Shown here in pieces: positions 18,880 through 28,139 of a DNA stretch of 64,000 bases. This DNA comes from Kineobactrum salinum (GTDB taxonomy: Bacteria; Pseudomonadota; Gammaproteobacteria; Pseudomonadales; Halieaceae), in the NCBI RefSeq assembly GCF_010669285.1, contig NZ_CP048711.1:1736001-1800000 (forward strand), given 5' to 3'. The notes under the pieces were generated by a model, which saw only the letters and a list, made by a program, of their open reading frames with translations, searched no databases and was not told the origin of the DNA. The translations under genes and the position numbers were made by a program. Numbering within the stretch: position 1 is the stretch's first letter; the number at the start of each line of letters is the position of its first letter.

Positions 18880-20820
18880 CTGCAATACCGTGCCGACATA
18901 GATGGACTGCGCGCGATCGCAGTGCTTGCCGTGGTGCTGTTTCATCTGGATGTGCCAGGATTCGATGGCGGCTATGTCGGCGTCGATGTATTCTTTGTGA
19001 TTTCCGGCTTTCTCATTACCGCCATCATTGAGCGCAAACTGCGCAATGGCGACTTCAGCCTGCGGGATTTCTATTTCAGACGTCTGCGGCGCCTGTTGCC
19101 GCCGGTGATAGCGACTGTCGCCGTCACCTGTGCTGCCGCGGCAGTCGTATTGTCGCCAGCCGACATGATGGCCTTCGGCAGATCAGCGGTGGCCGCGCTG
19201 TTCAGCCTGTCCAACATCGTCTTTTTCATGGAGGCGGGCTACTGGGATACGGCATCCGAACTGAAGCCGCTGTTGCACACCTGGTCGCTGGGGCTGGAAG
19301 AACAATTCTACCTGTTCTGGCCGGCGTTGCTGATAGGCCTGCTCGCCATTGACCACCGCCTTCGCTTCGGCTGGTCACTGCTGGGTATTTTCCTGGTGGG
19401 CCTGGGACTGTGCATCTGGTACACCTCGGTCGATTCTGCCGCAGCCTTTTATCTGCTGCCATTCAGGATATTCCAGTTCGCAGCGGGAGCGCTGGTTATT
19501 GTCATCGCGCGATCGAGCCTGGCCCGGCCCTGGCTGCAACGTGGACTCGTCCGCCATGGACTTGCCGGTCTCGGCCTGGGGCTGGTCTGCAGCAGCGTGC
19601 TGCTGTTCGACGACACTACCCACTTCCCCGGCATCGCCGTGCTGGTTCCCACCCTGGGCGCGGCAATGCTGCTGTTGTCGGGCTCTCACGCCGCGCAAGG
19701 CGCGAACCCGGTGCAGCTCGTGCTGGAACACCCGATCAGCCTCTGGCTGGGACGGGTGTCCTATTCCATGTATCTGGTCCACTGGCCTTTGATTGTGCTG
19801 TACCGGCACCAGTTTGGCTTTGAGTTGGCGCCCGTGGATCAGCTGCTGCTCGCCGGCGCGACCCTGCTCTCGACGGCGCTGCTGCACTACGGCATTGAAC
19901 GCCGGTTTTATCGGCGGGTGGCGGCGACCGGTACTGCTGACAGGCGCCGCACAGGCTCACGGTTTGCCCTCGGGGTGCTGGTCATCAGTGGCAGTGTGGC
20001 CGCGGCTCCGTTGACAGCGTGGCTCGGCGACGGCTGGAGCTGGCGCTTCCCCGACCTGAAACTGACGCCGGCACAGATCGAACAGGGCATGAATGCCCGC
20101 TACGATCTGATTCACTCGGCCTGCACCATTCTCGAAGTCGGCCAGGGAGGTGACTGCGCCGACGAGCGCCCGCTGCAGATTCTGGTGCTCGGCAATTCCC
20201 ACGAGCCGGATGGCTACAACTTCCTGATGGCAGGCTACGGCGCAGACCCGGACATCAATCTGATCCGGTTCGGCACCACCAATCACTGTGATCAGCTCGA
20301 ATTCGAGAACGGCGTGCCCAGCTCGGGCTCGGCAGACTGCGACAGGCGATTGCAGCGCCTGTTCGACCCCGCATTTGCGGCCCGGCTGGACGGCATTTTC
20401 TACGCCGCCAACAAGCCCTTCAGCCGCAACAAACAGATTTTTGTCGATATGCTGGCGCATCTCAAGCAAACGAACCCGGCACTGCGCCTGATCACCCTGG
20501 GCGGTTACATCAACACCAACCGGGAGTGCGCCAGCCTGACCAATGAAGCGCACTCCACCGCTGCCTGCGCCCTGCCCGAGAACGTCCGGTACTTTGAGGC
20601 GGCTCCCGAACAGGAACCACTGTATGCCGAGATCATGGCGCTCACCGACCACTACGTGGACAGGGTCGGGCTACTGTGCCAGGAGCGGAAATTGCAGACC
20701 TGCCTGACCCAGACAAGCGATGGCGTACCCATGTTCTACGATCGCCACCACCATTCTCTCGAATTCGCCCAGATGACCGGGCGCCTGTATGCGCTGAAAC
20801 ACCCCCACCTGCTCCGCTGA
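18880..20820 (+). CDS. OafA/SGNH-type membrane acyltransferase
   Basis: A two-domain surface-polysaccharide acyltransferase. About ten transmembrane helices in the first 370 residues form the acyltransferase-3 domain (DIDGLRAIAVLAVVLFHL, then GYVGVDVFFVISGFLIT); the C-terminal part from about residue 420 is a periplasmic SGNH-like domain (ILVLGNSHEPDGYNF; YDRHHHSLEFAQ). The first in-frame ATG or GTG (GTG at 18922) would cut off the conserved YRADIDGLRAIAV motif. The frame is open upstream to a CTG at 18880 preceded by a ggagag ribosome-binding site, so CTG is the preferred start. The target glycan is unknown; no polysaccharide cluster surrounds it. Confidence 0.85.
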   Translation: MQYRADIDGLRAIAVLAVVLFHLDVPGFDGGYVGVDVFFVISGFLITAIIERKLRNGDFSLRDFYFRRLRRLLPPVIATVAVTCAAAAVVLSPADMMAFGRSAVAALFSLSNIVFFMEAGYWDTASELKPLLHTWSLGLEEQFYLFWPALLIGLLAIDHRLRFGWSLLGIFLVGLGLCIWYTSVDSAAAFYLLPFRIFQFAAGALVIVIARSSLARPWLQRGLVRHGLAGLGLGLVCSSVLLFDDTTHFPGIAVLVPTLGAAMLLLSGSHAAQGANPVQLVLEHPISLWLGRVSYSMYLVHWPLIVLYRHQFGFELAPVDQLLLAGATLLSTALLHYGIERRFYRRVAATGTADRRRTGSRFALGVLVISGSVAAAPLTAWLGDGWSWRFPDLKLTPAQIEQGMNARYDLIHSACTILEVGQGGDCADERPLQILVLGNSHEPDGYNFLMAGYGADPDINLIRFGTTNHCDQLEFENGVPSSGSADCDRRLQRLFDPAFAARLDGIFYAANKPFSRNKQIFVDMLAHLKQTNPALRLITLGGYINTNRECASLTNEAHSTAACALPENVRYFEAAPEQEPLYAEIMALTDHYVDRVGLLCQERKLQTCLTQTSDGVPMFYDRHHHSLEFAQMTGRLYALKHPHLLR

Positions 20821-20844
20821 AGCAAGCCGCAGCACCGTCCAGAC

Positions 20845-20871
20845 AAAAAAAGAGGGCCCGAAGGCCCCCAA
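20845..20871 (-). terminator. Rho-independent terminator of the glnK-amtB operon
   Basis: Read on the minus strand, a GGGCC stem with a TTCG loop and a complementary GGCCC arm is followed by seven T residues. It lies 39 bases past the amtB stop codon and also just beyond the stop of the convergent acyltransferase gene. Confidence 0.85.
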
Positions 20872-20909
20872 AATCAAACACTGCAAAGATGCGCCCGCCA
20901 GGGCTGTTT

Positions 20910-22181
20910 CTACTTCTGGGCAGCAAATTCGGGGTAGGCCTCCATTCCACATTCGGAGAGATCCACCCCTTCGTACTCTTCCTGTTCGCTGACCCGCATA
21001 CCCATGACCGCCTTGATCACGCCCCAGGTGATGAGGCTGGCAACGAAGACCCAGACGAAGATCACCAGCAGGCCCACCAACTGACCCATGAAGGTGGCAT
21101 CGGCATCGGACAGCAGCACAGCGAAGATACCCCAGATGCCGACCACGCCGTGCACCGATATGGCACCGACCGGATCGTCGATCTTGATCTTGTCCATTGC
21201 CACAATGCTCAGTACCACGATGACACCCCCGATAGCCCCGATGATGGTGGCCAACAGCGGTGACGGATCAGCCGGCTCGGCGGTAATGGCGACCAGTCCG
21301 GCCAGGGCACCATTCAGGGCCATGGTCAGATCGGCCTTGCCGAACAGGATTCGCGCCAGGATAAGGGCGGCAATCAAGCCCCCCGCGGCAGCGGCATTGG
21401 TGTTCAGGAACACGTTGGCCACTTCGTTGGCGACACCTATGCCACCGAGCTTGAGGGTGGAGCCGCCGTTGAAGCCGAACCAGCCCATCCACAGGATGAA
21501 GGTCCCCAGCGTGGCCAGCGGCATATTGGCACCGGGAATGGCCTGTACCGAACCGTCGGCCCGGTATTTGCCCTTGCGGGGTCCCAGCAGGATGACGCCG
21601 GCCAGGGCAGCCGCGGCGCCCGCCAGGTGGACGATACCGGAACCCGCGTAATCGCTGTAGCTCAGCGCGCCCAGCAGCGGGACGTCCTTGCCGCCCCAGG
21701 TCCAGCCACCTTCGATCGGATAGATCACGCCGGTCATCACTACCGCAAAGGCCAGGAAGGCCCACAGCTTCATGCGCTCGGCCACCGCGCCGGACACGAT
21801 CGACATGGCCGTGGCAACGAACACCACCTGAAAGAAGAAGTCAGAGGCGCCGGAATAGACGGAATCTCCGCCAAAACCTGCATCCGCGGAGTCCGCCAGC
21901 ACCTGGGCGATGGCCGCGTCATCCATCTGGGCCACCGTGGTCACGCCCGACAGGAACCAGCCGCCGTCGTACATGAAGTGGTAGCCACACACCAGGTACA
22001 TGGTCGAGGCTATCGCAAACAACGCCACGTTCTTGGTCAGGATCTCGGTGGTATTCTTGGCCCGGACCAGACCCGCTTCCAGCATTGCGAAACCGGCGGC
22101 CATCCACATGACCAGCGCGCCGCACACCAGGAAATAGAAGGTGTCCATCGCATACTGCAATTCAAAAATATTGTTTTCCAT
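20910..22181 (-). CDS. amtB: Ammonium transporter
   Basis: A 423-residue Amt-family ammonium channel with about eleven transmembrane helices. The twin pore histidines are visible in GIVHLAGAAAALAG and GAISVHGVVGIWG, and the family signature region DYAGSGIVHLAGA is present. It follows glnK by 34 bases in the same orientation, the standard glnK-amtB arrangement in which GlnK plugs the channel when nitrogen is ample. The ATG at 22181 has a GAGAG ribosome-binding site 9 bases upstream and is preferred over a GTG at 22190. Confidence 0.96.
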   Translation of the reverse strand: MENNIFELQYAMDTFYFLVCGALVMWMAAGFAMLEAGLVRAKNTTEILTKNVALFAIASTMYLVCGYHFMYDGGWFLSGVTTVAQMDDAAIAQVLADSADAGFGGDSVYSGASDFFFQVVFVATAMSIVSGAVAERMKLWAFLAFAVVMTGVIYPIEGGWTWGGKDVPLLGALSYSDYAGSGIVHLAGAAAALAGVILLGPRKGKYRADGSVQAIPGANMPLATLGTFILWMGWFGFNGGSTLKLGGIGVANEVANVFLNTNAAAAGGLIAALILARILFGKADLTMALNGALAGLVAITAEPADPSPLLATIIGAIGGVIVVLSIVAMDKIKIDDPVGAISVHGVVGIWGIFAVLLSDADATFMGQLVGLLVIFVWVFVASLITWGVIKAVMGMRVSEQEEYEGVDLSECGMEAYPEFAAQK

Positions 22182-22215
22182 AAGAATCACTCTCGTTAGA
22201 ATCGTCTCAGTGGAT

Positions 22216-22613
<398 letters not shown>

Positions 22614-23291
22614 TCACATGCTCTTGGAGATGGAGAACACGACCCGGTCATCGGCGGCATCGACGTCATCCAGATCCGTGCCGACCAGCGCCAACGCGAA
22701 ATCGAGTTCGAAGGCGCTGTAGCCGAAGGTGACGCCGTAGTCCACGTAGCTGTCTTCGCCTTCCTCCCAGAAGTCGTCCTGATCGGTGTCGGTGAAGCCC
22801 AGATTGAGATCGACAGTGATTGCCTCGGTCAGCTCGAATCCGTAGCCCAGGGAAAAGTAGGTATATTCGGGACCGCCGTCGCCAAATTCATCGGAGTAGT
22901 TGATCCCGGCGCTGAAGCCCGCATAGCTGAGCGCAAACGCGTACTCGACATAATCCAGGTCCGATTCGCCCTCATAGTCGTAATAGATGAAGCCGATGTC
23001 GTAGCCCAGGCCGCCCGCTGTCTCTCCGGCAAAACCGCCGTAGTAATCCATCTCGGTGGAGGCGTCGCCACCAAAATCGATGTTGGACGCCCAGATACCC
23101 GCGTACAGCCCGGTTTCCCCAGCCCAGTCAAAACCACCCTGAACCGCCCCGCGCTCATCGGTCTGGGAGATCCCACGGAAGACATAATCCGTGGCCAGCG
23201 TGACATTGGCACTCACTTCGGCCTGCGCCGGCGCTACCCCCACCAGCAGGGCCGAGGCGGTGGCAACGGCCAGCAATGTTTTTTTCAGCAT
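22614..23291 (-). CDS. TorF-family putative porin
   Basis: A 225-residue outer-membrane protein. It has a clear signal peptide (MLKKTLLAVATASALLVGVAPAQA) and the family start EVSANVTLATDYVFRGISQT. The mature part is highly acidic, with alternating Tyr/Gly-rich strands, and ends in a short hydrophobic strand. The TorF family (TIGR02001) is named for predicted porins of unknown substrate and is often found upstream of glnK-amtB, as here. It may aid uptake of ammonium or small nitrogen compounds across the outer membrane; that is inference from context and from the sigma-54 promoter upstream. Confidence 0.85.
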   Translation of the reverse strand: MLKKTLLAVATASALLVGVAPAQAEVSANVTLATDYVFRGISQTDERGAVQGGFDWAGETGLYAGIWASNIDFGGDASTEMDYYGGFAGETAGGLGYDIGFIYYDYEGESDLDYVEYAFALSYAGFSAGINYSDEFGDGGPEYTYFSLGYGFELTEAITVDLNLGFTDTDQDDFWEEGEDSYVDYGVTFGYSAFELDFALALVGTDLDDVDAADDRVVFSISKSM

Positions 23292-23377
23292 ATCTCGTTC
23301 TCCTTGGGTTGTTGTACGGGGGTTCCTGCCTGAAACGAAACAGCTACCACTCCCCCTGTAATGTGCGAACGAGCTTC

Positions 23378-23394
23378 TGCAGACGCTGTGCCAA
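23378..23394 (-). promoter_or_regulatory. Sigma-54 (-24/-12) promoter for porin-glnK-amtB
   Basis: On the minus strand the sequence TTGGCACAGCGTCTGCA has the invariant GG and GC dinucleotides exactly 10 bases apart and a close match to the TGGCAC half of the consensus. It lies about 87 bases upstream of the porin ATG and points at it. Sigma-54/NtrC control would fit a nitrogen-scavenging operon. Confidence 0.8.
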
Positions 23395-23472
23395 TATGGA
23401 TAAAATCCAAACAGAACAACAAGATATCTTCGATTTACAGGGTCATTTCGAAGCTAGCGCCAGTCCGAGGCA

Positions 23473-23500
23473 AACAAAAGATGCCCCCTGACGGGGCATC
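23473..23500 (-). terminator. Rho-independent terminator facing left, with no gene directly upstream
   Basis: GATGCCCC (23480-23487) and GGGGCATC (23493-23500) form a perfect 8-base stem with a 5-base loop. On the minus strand the hairpin is followed by TTTTGTTTG, a usable U-tract. The next gene to its right (ubiK) is on the plus strand, so no annotated leftward gene feeds it. It may insulate the nitrogen operon or end an unannotated small RNA. Confidence 0.65.
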
Positions 23501-23587
23501 GCACCAAATTGGCGCAAACAGATGATCTGTGCGTGTGAATGTCGATCCATTACACTTACTTCCCCGATCACGCTGCAGGTATCCGCC

Positions 23588-23848
23588 ATGGCACTGAAAC
23601 CACCTCCGCTGAACGATGTGCTGCACCAGCTCAACGAACTGGTGGGCAAATCCGGCCTCCGGGACGAGGCCGACAAGACCGTGCGCGCGCTCACGCAATC
23701 GGCGCTGGGCAGACTGGATGTTGTGAACCGGGAGGATTTTGACGCCCAGGCGGCGGTGCTGCACCGCACCCGCGCCAGGGTTGCCGCGCTGGAGGCGGAG
23801 CTGGAGGCACTGACCCGCGAATTCGAAGCCAGCCAGCGGCAGACCTGA
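23588..23848 (+). CDS. ubiK: UbiK-type ubiquinone biosynthesis accessory factor (BMFP domain)
   Basis: An 86-residue BMFP/UbiK protein. The N-terminal part (PPPLNDVLHQLNELVG) can form an amphipathic helix, and the C-terminal half (RTRARVAALEAELEALTREFEA) is a coiled coil that trimerises in the family. UbiK binds UbiJ and lipids and promotes aerobic ubiquinone synthesis. The segment LDVVNREDFDAQAAVLHRTR is the conserved BMFP core. The ATG at 23588 gives the family-typical start; yifB follows 43 bases later. Confidence 0.9.
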   Translation: MALKPPPLNDVLHQLNELVGKSGLRDEADKTVRALTQSALGRLDVVNREDFDAQAAVLHRTRARVAALEAELEALTREFEASQRQT

Positions 23849-23891
23849 ACCGTCATCATTCGCCCCGGCCGGGGCTGCTCAAGGATGAGCC

Positions 23892-25394
23892 ATGGAACTG
23901 TCCCAGATCCACAGCCGCGCGAGCGCCGGCATCGCCGCTCCGCTGGTAAACGTCGAAACCCACCTCGCCAATGGACTGCCGGCCTTTCATATTGTCGGCC
24001 TGCCCGAGACTGCTGTGCGCGAGAGCAAGGACCGGGTGCGCTGCGCGATCCAGAATTCCCATTTTGAATTTCCCGACCGCCGGATCACGGTCAACCTGGC
24101 ACCGGCGGACCTGCCCAAGGAAGGCGGCCGCTTCGACCTGCCCATCGCGCTGGGAATCCTGGTCGCCTCGGGCCAGTTGCCCGCCGATATTCTGGGCCAG
24201 CATGAATTTGTCGGCGAACTGGCCCTCGCCGGCGACCTTCGGCCCGTACCCGGGGTCATTCCGGCGGCGCAGGCATGCACCAAAGCAGGGCGCACGCTGG
24301 TGACCGCAGCCGCCAGTGCGGCGCTGGCTGCGGTGGTTCCGGCCAGCCGTGTCATCCCAGCCGCCGATCTACTCCAGCTCTGCGCGCACCTGAACGGCAA
24401 TCATCCGCTGCCACCCGCCGCAGCCCCGCTGATACGGCAGGAGGACATCCACTATCCCGACCTGGCCGACGTGGTGGGCCAGGAGTGCGCCCGTAGGGCG
24501 TTGGAAATTGCCGCGAGCGGCGGTCACAATCTGCTGTTCTGCGGCCCGCCGGGAACCGGCAAGACACTGCTGGCCAGCCGCCTGCCCGGCATTCTGCCAC
24601 CCCCCGACCCCCACGAGGCCCTCACTTGTGCAGCCCTGCACAGCCTGCACGACAGCACCAGTCTGGCGCATCTTCACCAGCGGCCGTTCCGCGCCCCCCA
24701 CCACAGTGCCAGTGCGGCAGCGCTGGTGGGCGGGGGCGCCAGACCGCGTCCCGGGGAAGTCAGCCTGGCCCATGGCGGCGTACTGTTCCTTGACGAATTA
24801 CCGGAGTTCAGCCGCCAGGTACTGGAAGTGTTGCGGGAACCCATGGAAGCGGCGGCCATAACGCTGTCACGCGCCAGCCACAAATTCACCTATCCAGCGC
24901 GATTCCAGCTGGTGGCCGCGATGAACCCCTGCCCCTGTGGCTATCAGGATGACCCTCAACGTCACTGCCGCTGCACCCCGGAGCAGATCCTGCGCTACCG
25001 GCAGCGCATCTCCGGGCCGCTGCTGGACCGTATCGATCTGCATGTCGGCGTACCCCGGCTGGCGGCGAGCACCTTGCTGCAGCCCGTCACCGACAACGAG
25101 AGCTCAGCTGCCGTGCAGGCGCGGGTGAGCCGTACCCGCGAGCGCCAGCTGCAGCGCCAGGCGTGCAGCAATGCCGAACTGGCCGAGCCCCGGCTCAGTG
25201 CAGTATGCAACTTGCGGCCCGCAGCAAGGCGCCACCTGGAGCAGGCGGCCACCAACATGAAGTTGTCCGGGCGGGGCTTGCACCGCAGCTTGCGCGTCGC
25301 CCGCACGCTGGCGGATATGGCAGAAGAGGAGCAGATCGCCGTGGCGCATATCGCCGAAGCCCTGGCTTTTCGCCAGGAGGAAGCCAATCCGTGA
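23892..25394 (+). CDS. comM: YifB/ComM family Mg-chelatase-like AAA+ ATPase
   Basis: A 500-residue YifB-family protein; characterised ComM proteins are branch-migration helicases that promote integration of transformed DNA. It has the N-terminal Lon-protease-like fold (LVNVETHLANGLPAFHIVGLPETAVRESKDRVR), Walker A (CGPPGTGKTLLASRLPG), Walker B (GGVLFLDELPEFS) and a C-terminal sensor/lid domain. Four cysteines in NPCPCGYQDDPQRHCRC form the family's zinc-like motif. It ends 2 bases before the convergent paaN-like gene and marks the left edge of the accessory block. Confidence 0.93.
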   Translation: MELSQIHSRASAGIAAPLVNVETHLANGLPAFHIVGLPETAVRESKDRVRCAIQNSHFEFPDRRITVNLAPADLPKEGGRFDLPIALGILVASGQLPADILGQHEFVGELALAGDLRPVPGVIPAAQACTKAGRTLVTAAASAALAAVVPASRVIPAADLLQLCAHLNGNHPLPPAAAPLIRQEDIHYPDLADVVGQECARRALEIAASGGHNLLFCGPPGTGKTLLASRLPGILPPPDPHEALTCAALHSLHDSTSLAHLHQRPFRAPHHSASAAALVGGGARPRPGEVSLAHGGVLFLDELPEFSRQVLEVLREPMEAAAITLSRASHKFTYPARFQLVAAMNPCPCGYQDDPQRHCRCTPEQILRYRQRISGPLLDRIDLHVGVPRLAASTLLQPVTDNESSAAVQARVSRTRERQLQRQACSNAELAEPRLSAVCNLRPAARRHLEQAATNMKLSGRGLHRSLRVARTLADMAEEEQIAVAHIAEALAFRQEEANP

Positions 25395-25396
25395 GC

Positions 25397-27096
25397 TTAT
25401 CTTCCCACTCCGCTGGGACGCACGCTGCCCATGAACTTGCTCTGAACGATGCGAAAGCGGTTGCTGACAAAGGCCAGGTCCGTCAGGCAGGCATTGCCAG
25501 CCGGGTTGAGCCCGGTGACATGGTAGTCGGAGTAGGCGGCGGCAAAATTGATGGGCACCCCCATCAGATTGCAGGCCACTGAAGCGCCGGCGTCGTGGTA
25601 GGCCTCCACTGCCCGCGCCAGAAAATCCGGATCGGTGGAGTAGACATGGGAGGCGATGGCGCCACAGGCCCGCACATTGTCGGTGGCGTCGCGCAGGCAG
25701 GCCGCAGCGGACTCGTTGGCGATGATAAAGGACACCGGGCCGAACACCTCCTTGCGATACCAGTCCCGGTCCGCCTCCGTGGCGGCAATGATCAGCGGGG
25801 TCGCGGTGCGGGCGAGCGGGTAGTCGGGGTTGTGATAGGCAGCGGAGTCCCGCAGCAGCCTTCCGTCCGTCTGCGCGAGTTGGCGGTAGCGATCCACGCT
25901 GGCCTGCACCCGGGAGTCGAACAGGGTACCGCAGAGAGTGGCGGCGCCGCGGGGATCCCGCAGCCAGAAGTCCACGCCGTCGCAGATCGCGGCCGCCACC
26001 TGGGCCTGGCTGACCAGGGTTCCCGCCACCGCAACACCGGCGGTCGGCACATGAATGTTCTGCACGCTGGTGCACATTTGTGCCGAAGCCTGGCACAGGG
26101 AATGGGCGATCGCACGGGCCGTGGCTTCCAGGTCGTCGGTGGACTCCAGCACCACGGAGTTGCAGCCCGCGGTCTCTGTGTACACCAGCTTGCCCGGGCA
26201 GTTCTGCTCCAGCCAGGCCCCAAAATGGGGACTGCCGGTGAAATCGATGATCGCCGTGTCGGGATGTTCAATCAGTTCCAGCGTGGCGGGGCCATCCGGG
26301 TATCGGCCACCAGACTGACCAGATTCGGATCGAAGCCCGCCTCGGCCAATACCTCGCGGCAAACCTTGACCACCATCGCCACCGGCAGCACCGCCGCGGG
26401 GTGGGGCTTGAGCACCACCGGGTTGCCGGTCGCCAGCGACGCGCACAATGCGGGATAGGTATTCCACAGCGGAAAGGTGGCACAGCAGATCACCACGCCG
26501 ATACCGCGCGGCACCAGCCGATAGTGCTTGTCCAGGCTGGCCATGCCATCGCGGCCAAACTGGCGCTCCCAGCGCGCGGTCGCCGGCACATCCGCCATCG
26601 CCTTGTGGGCGTACACCAGCGCCTCCAGGCCCCGGTCCAGCGCATTGGCCCCGCTGCCGGCAAAGGCCATGACGTAGGACTGGCCGGACGTGTGCATGGT
26701 GGCATGGGCATTTTCGAACAGCTGCTCGCCACAGCGGTGCAGGATTTCCAGACACAGGCCCACCCGCGTGCGGGGGCTGGCGGCGGCCCAGGCCGGGCGC
26801 GCGGCGCTGACCGAACGGTACAGCTGGGAGATGTCCATCCGCGGATAGCGCACCCCCAGCGGCTCGCTGGTGTAGGGTGAGACCTCTTCGCCCAAGCGGC
26901 CGGCCTCGCCCGGTTGCTGCAGTGGAAAATCCCCATTCAGCAGCGCCTCGAAGCGGGCCTGGCCGGCGGCGGGCTTGTCCTCACCGTGGATCTTGCTGCT
27001 GGGGCTCTCCGGCCAGGCGCTCCAGGCATAGCGCCGGGCACAGGCGTCCATCGCTTTGTGCAGCAGGGCTTCGTGCTGTTCGAACCAGCGGCTCAT
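25397..27096 (-). CDS. PaaN-like aldehyde dehydrogenase, frameshifted in this sequence
   Basis: An aldehyde dehydrogenase superfamily protein of the phenylacetate-degradation PaaN type. Family signs are the N-terminal region (WFEQHEALLHKAMDACARR...GEDKPAAGQARFEALL), the Glu/Gly stretch KLVYTETAGCNSVV and the catalytic cysteine in SAQMCTSVQNIHV. The frame breaks near 26298-26300; one added base joins LVADTP to DGPATLELIEHP and restores 566 residues. No MaoC hydratase domain is fused. It is the last of the leftward genes that run from the TonB receptor through the cyclase and HxlR genes; a CTTGCATAAACAGACTT site lies 48 bases upstream. Oxidation of a ring-cleavage or side-chain aldehyde to acid is inferred. 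Confidence 0.82.
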
Positions 27097-27144
27097 AGAG
27101 GCACTCCAGGCAGTGGGTGAGCGTACGCAAACACTGCCACAGCG

Positions 27145-27176
27145 AAGTCTGTTTATGCAAGCATCAAGCTTGCATA
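27145..27176 (-). promoter_or_regulatory. Island operator motif upstream of the paaN-like gene, with perfect palindrome
   Basis: On the minus strand bases 27161-27145 read CTTGCATAAACAGACTT, a match to the motif found upstream of other island genes. It overlaps a perfect inverted repeat, TATGCAAGC (27154-27162) and GCTTGCATA (27168-27176) with a 5-base spacer. The palindrome also contains the last codons and stop of the HxlR gene that precedes it. Confidence 0.6.
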
Positions 27177-28099
27177 GGGCCGATACTGAAGTCCACATGG
27201 TGGGCGCGCAACTCTTCCCCACAATGGTTGCAGACCACCTCACCGTGCAGGCTCTCCCCACACAGTTCATGCGTGAGGCACAGCGGCCGCCCCGCACCGC
27301 GGTCACACCACTTGTCACCCCATTGCAACAGGGTAAGAAAGTAGGGAAACAGATCCCAACCCTTGTCGGTGAGTTCATACAAATGGCGCACCGGGCGCTG
27401 CTGGTAGGGCCGGGTCGCAAACACCCCCTGCCGGACCAGAAATTGCATCCGGTCGGAAAGGATATTGGTTGCCACCGGCAGTTCCCGGTGGAACTCATCG
27501 AAACGCTGCAGGCCGTGAAAAGCCAGCGCGATCACATTGGCGGTCCAGCGGTCACCCACCAGGCCGATCAGGTTGCGGTAGACACTGCGCTCACTGGGTA
27601 CGTCATCCACCGACAGGGACGAGCGCCGGCGAACTTTCTTGTCGCGTACATCGCGCGTCGCCCCGGGGCCAGGATGGTAGCTCACATCCTGTCCACGCAC
27701 ATCCCTGCGGCAGGTACTGCAGCGCAACGTCGGGACCGGACTGTGGCCACAGCTACGGTGCAGCAACTGTACCCTGCCCTTCGGGGGAGGCGGATGATAG
27801 TGCTCCTCCCACACCACCGCCATCAACGCAGTGTGATACAGGTCTATGGACTTGCGGGTCAGGTGATAAACCGGGTGGCGGGCGTTGCCGCCGGTCGGGT
27901 GCCGGCGCAGGCAGCCCATTGATTGCAGCCACTTGAGCCGGTTCGACAGAACGCCGCGGGACACGCCAATCGCCTCCAGCATGCCGCCAAAGCTGTTGAT
28001 GCCCCAAAACACTTCCTGGATGATCAGAATGCACCATTTGTCACCGATCTGGTCCAGCGCCCGGTTGATGGAGCTGGCGCGGGTTTTCAGTTCCGTCAT
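27164..28099 (-). CDS. Tandem HxlR-type winged-helix transcriptional regulator, copy 1
   Basis: A 311-residue regulator with two HxlR/MarR-like helix-turn-helix units in one chain: the first at about residues 10-95 (INRALDQIGDKWCILIIQ) and the second at about 175-265 (VYRNLIGLVGDRWTANVIAL). Each unit is followed by a small Cys/His cluster that looks like a zinc ribbon (CGHSPVPTLRCSTC; LCGESLHGEVVCNHCG). A single chain could therefore bind a palindrome as an intramolecular dimer. It is a paralogue of the regulator at 45417-46370. The ATG at 28099 begins the conserved part; longer starts run into the cyclase gene. It probably controls the catabolic block. Confidence 0.85.
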   Translation of the reverse strand: MTELKTRASSINRALDQIGDKWCILIIQEVFWGINSFGGMLEAIGVSRGVLSNRLKWLQSMGCLRRHPTGGNARHPVYHLTRKSIDLYHTALMAVVWEEHYHPPPPKGRVQLLHRSCGHSPVPTLRCSTCRRDVRGQDVSYHPGPGATRDVRDKKVRRRSSLSVDDVPSERSVYRNLIGLVGDRWTANVIALAFHGLQRFDEFHRELPVATNILSDRMQFLVRQGVFATRPYQQRPVRHLYELTDKGWDLFPYFLTLLQWGDKWCDRGAGRPLCLTHELCGESLHGEVVCNHCGEELRAHHVDFSIGPMQA

Positions 28100-28139
28100 G
28101 CTGTGTGCTTCCCGGCGCCTGGCCGCTGCCTGCGCCAGA

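Noticed and set aside
25397-27096. Full PaaZ bifunctional ring-opening enzyme
   Set aside because: The C-terminal MaoC hydratase domain is absent, and no paaABCDE epoxidase genes are present in the window; the PaaN type fits better.
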